Assembly: GCF_009372255.1 (NCBI RefSeq)
Contig: NZ_LXGN01000045.1
Coordinates: 140,912-204,911, forward strand
From: Acinetobacter guerrae
Lineage (GTDB): Bacteria; Pseudomonadota; Gammaproteobacteria; Pseudomonadales; Moraxellaceae
Reading direction: 5' to 3'
Length of the DNA: 64,000 nt
Below are positions 62,208 through 64,000 of this stretch, piece after piece. The translations under genes were made by a program, and so were the position numbers. The stretch's first letter is position 1; every line of letters begins with the position of its first letter. The notes below the pieces were generated by a model, which was not told the origin of the DNA, ran no database searches, and saw only the letters and a list, made by a program, of their open reading frames with translations.

Positions 62208-63858
62208 GAGTCCTCGTTATCTGGAAACACCACCAGACTGGACAGATGATGAACGTCCTGTATTACCCGGCTCTCCACCTTCAATTGAGCACCCATCCCA
62301 TAAAAGATATTTGTATTTTATTATTGGAACTTTTATTGCTCTCACCGCTGGACTCAGTAATGGCTTTATCACGGCTAATTTACCGCAATTACAAGGTGAA
62401 TATGGTTTAACCCCAATTGAAAGCGCGTGGCTTCCTGCCGCCTATGTGATGGCCAATGTCAGTTCCAACCTGATCCTATTTAAAGCCAGACAACAATACG
62501 GTTTACGTCTCTTTACCGAAATAGGTCTACTTGCTTTTATTGGCGTGATGATTCTGCATATTTTTGTGCAGAATTATCATATGGCTATTTTTGTGCGTTT
62601 TATTAGTGGCATGGTCGCAGCTCCTCTTAGCTCACTTGGCATGTATTACATCATGCAAGGTTTTACCAAAGAACATCGTTTAAGAGGTCTTTACATTGGT
62701 TTTGGATTTGGGCAATTGGGCGTACCCTTAGCATGGATCATTTCCCCTGCTCTGGTTACTGTCAACGACTGGACGGTTTTATACACCTTTGAATTAGGAA
62801 TGGCGATTTGTTGCTATGCCATGGTGGTTTCACTCAAGTTACCGCGCAGTTTACGAATTGCCGTTTTTGAACGAGAAGATATTTTCACTTTTTTATTACT
62901 TGCACCAGGTTTCGCTTGTATCTGTGCTGTTTTGACACAAGGCCCTTTGCTGTGGTGGTTTGATTCACCGTGGTTAGCTTATGTACTCATGACAGGCTTT
63001 GTTTTATTAATATTAGGCTTCTTTTACGAGCATCATCGTAGTAACCCTTTAATTATGACGCGTTGGCTTGGCACTTTTGCTGTTCTGCGTTTTGTATTCG
63101 GGGCTTTGTGTTTACGTTTTTTACTCTCAGAACAAAGTTATGCTGCTGTTAATTTCTTAAAAACTATGGGCATGGGACCTGATCAGTTTGTCGGTCTATA
63201 TAGTGTCATCTTTTTTGGAATGTTAGCAGGAGTATTATTTAGTGCCGCTACTTTTTCCAGAGAAAGAACATTACTCCATTTGGTTTTGGCATCTTTTTTA
63301 ATTTTGGTCGCGAGTAAACTTGATGCACATTTGACCAGTGATATCCGTCCACAAAATTTCTATCACAGTCAATTTCTGATTGCTTTTGCAAATGGGTTGT
63401 TTATTGGCCCCTTGCTTTTGGTCGGATTTGGTCGGGCGCTAAAAGAAAGTCCAGCGCATGTCGTTACCTTTATTGTATTGTTTTCTGCGACACAAAACTT
63501 TGGTGGTTTGATTGGTTCTTCGTTTTATAACACCTATCAAAAACGTCAAACCCAAGTTTATCAAATGGACATCAATAATAACCTTGAACAAACTGACCCA
63601 ACCATAGACCAGCGTTTAAAACAGTATCAAGCTAAGTTTAGTCCGAACATTACAGATCCTGTTCAAGATCAGTTACAAGCCACTAAAACCTTATCACAAA
63701 CGGTGAATCGTGAGGCTCAAGTACGTGCTTATAACGATGTGATTAATTTTAATAGCATCGTGGCAATTGTGTTATTCCTATGGGGATTATGCAATATTAT
63801 CTGGGGCAAGTATCTCACTTATCGAGAAAAGCTTGCAACCACATCAACCTCATCCTGA
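62200..63858 (+). CDS. MFS drug efflux permease, DHA2 (14-helix) type
   Basis: The 552-residue protein has an N-terminal cytoplasmic tail and about fourteen hydrophobic segments. These include LTAGLSNGFITANLPQLQ, ESAWLPAAYVMANVSSNL (motif region of helix 2), ARFISGM-like FVRFISGMVAAPL, and a large loop near residues 450-520 (QTDPTIDQRLKQYQAK). It resembles EmrB/FarB-type exporters, which work with an HlyD-type periplasmic adaptor; that gene starts 24 bases downstream. The substrate is unknown. Confidence 0.88.
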   Translation: MAESPRYLETPPDWTDDERPVLPGSPPSIEHPSHKRYLYFIIGTFIALTAGLSNGFITANLPQLQGEYGLTPIESAWLPAAYVMANVSSNLILFKARQQYGLRLFTEIGLLAFIGVMILHIFVQNYHMAIFVRFISGMVAAPLSSLGMYYIMQGFTKEHRLRGLYIGFGFGQLGVPLAWIISPALVTVNDWTVLYTFELGMAICCYAMVVSLKLPRSLRIAVFEREDIFTFLLLAPGFACICAVLTQGPLLWWFDSPWLAYVLMTGFVLLILGFFYEHHRSNPLIMTRWLGTFAVLRFVFGALCLRFLLSEQSYAAVNFLKTMGMGPDQFVGLYSVIFFGMLAGVLFSAATFSRERTLLHLVLASFLILVASKLDAHLTSDIRPQNFYHSQFLIAFANGLFIGPLLLVGFGRALKESPAHVVTFIVLFSATQNFGGLIGSSFYNTYQKRQTQVYQMDINNNLEQTDPTIDQRLKQYQAKFSPNITDPVQDQLQATKTLSQTVNREAQVRAYNDVINFNSIVAIVLFLWGLCNIIWGKYLTYREKLATTSTSS

Positions 63859-63882
63859 TTTTGGAGTGTTTGAGTATAACTT

Positions 63883-64000
63883 ATGAGTGACGAGCAAAAA
63901 CCCGACACCTCGAATGAACAAACTTCGAATGAAACAGCTCAGCCCCAATCTGCTGCTGCTCAAAATGCTACATCTCAACCTGCGCCACTAAAACCTGTAC
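63883..64000 (+). CDS. HlyD/EmrA-type membrane fusion protein, partial (3' end outside window)
   Basis: The frame opens at ATG 63883 and runs past the right edge. The visible 39 residues (MSDEQKPDTSNEQTSNETAQ, then Pro/Ala-rich) form a low-complexity cytoplasmic tail, as in EmrA-like adaptors before their membrane anchor. The identity rests on the position after a DHA2 permease gene, since no conserved domain is visible yet. Confidence 0.55.
   Translation, partial: MSDEQKPDTSNEQTSNETAQPQSAAAQNATSQPAPLKPV

Noticed and set aside
1..64000. CRISPR array, tRNA genes, insertion sequences
   Set aside because: I saw no regular spaced repeats, no tRNA cloverleaf other than the tmRNA ends, and no transposase reading frames.

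Overview
The window is chromosomal DNA from a gamma-proteobacterium, almost certainly an Acinetobacter. It is AT-rich. It encodes a tmRNA whose tag reads ANDETYALAA, anthranilate dioxygenase genes (antABC) and vanillate demethylase genes (vanAB) that closely resemble those I know from A. baylyi, and a tandem set of Acinetobacter-type Fil-like secreted proteins. Apart from a toxin remnant next to the tmRNA I see no insertion sequence, prophage, CRISPR array or tRNA.

Positions 1-14350 hold a large aromatic-catabolism locus. Thirteen minus-strand genes run from 11839 past the left edge: Rieske ferredoxin, a small recombinase-like helix-turn-helix (HTH) protein, Rieske oxygenase, short-chain dehydrogenase (SDR), extradiol-type dioxygenase, FAD reductase, MFS importer, cupin, alpha/beta hydrolase, an atypical SDR, an aspartate-dehydrogenase-like enzyme, aldehyde dehydrogenase and a TPP-dependent decarboxylase. 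A divergent IclR regulator and a NicC-like flavin monooxygenase follow. Similar palindromes precede the operon, the regulator and the monooxygenase, which suggests one regulon. The substrate is not identifiable from sequence, and this is the best candidate for an undescribed system. Positions 14362-20581 are a vanillate locus (OprD-type porin, AAHS transporter, vanAB, vanR). Its 730-base control region carries five GGATCC-centred elements, one a perfect copy of the known VanR operator. A 2OG-Fe(II) oxygenase gene follows.

Positions 22067-29071 are an iron-uptake and reduction locus: TonB-dependent receptor, flavodoxin-type reductase, PepSY membrane protein, an ApbE-DUF2271 fusion, and a DUF4198 gene broken by an in-frame TAA. 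A strong Fur-box match lies between the last two. Then come glpK, ssrA (tmRNA), a decayed RelE-like toxin, antABC and an AraC-family regulator.

Positions 36229-43776 are a five-gene minus-strand operon of secreted proteins that share an N-terminal TGQ motif (Fil-like). Housekeeping genes follow (dcd, mrp/apbC, metG, a nucleosidase, LysE-type exporters) with several small proteins, including an LEA-like repeat protein. Near the right end are an Mrr-like nuclease, a metallo-beta-lactamase-fold enzyme, a second 2OG-Fe(II) oxygenase, a purine pair (NCS2 permease and 8-oxoguanine deaminase-like enzyme), a methyltransferase gene broken by another in-frame TAA, and a TetR / MFS / HlyD-type efflux operon that runs off the right edge.

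Calls rest on reading motifs and family resemblance from memory; no database search was possible.
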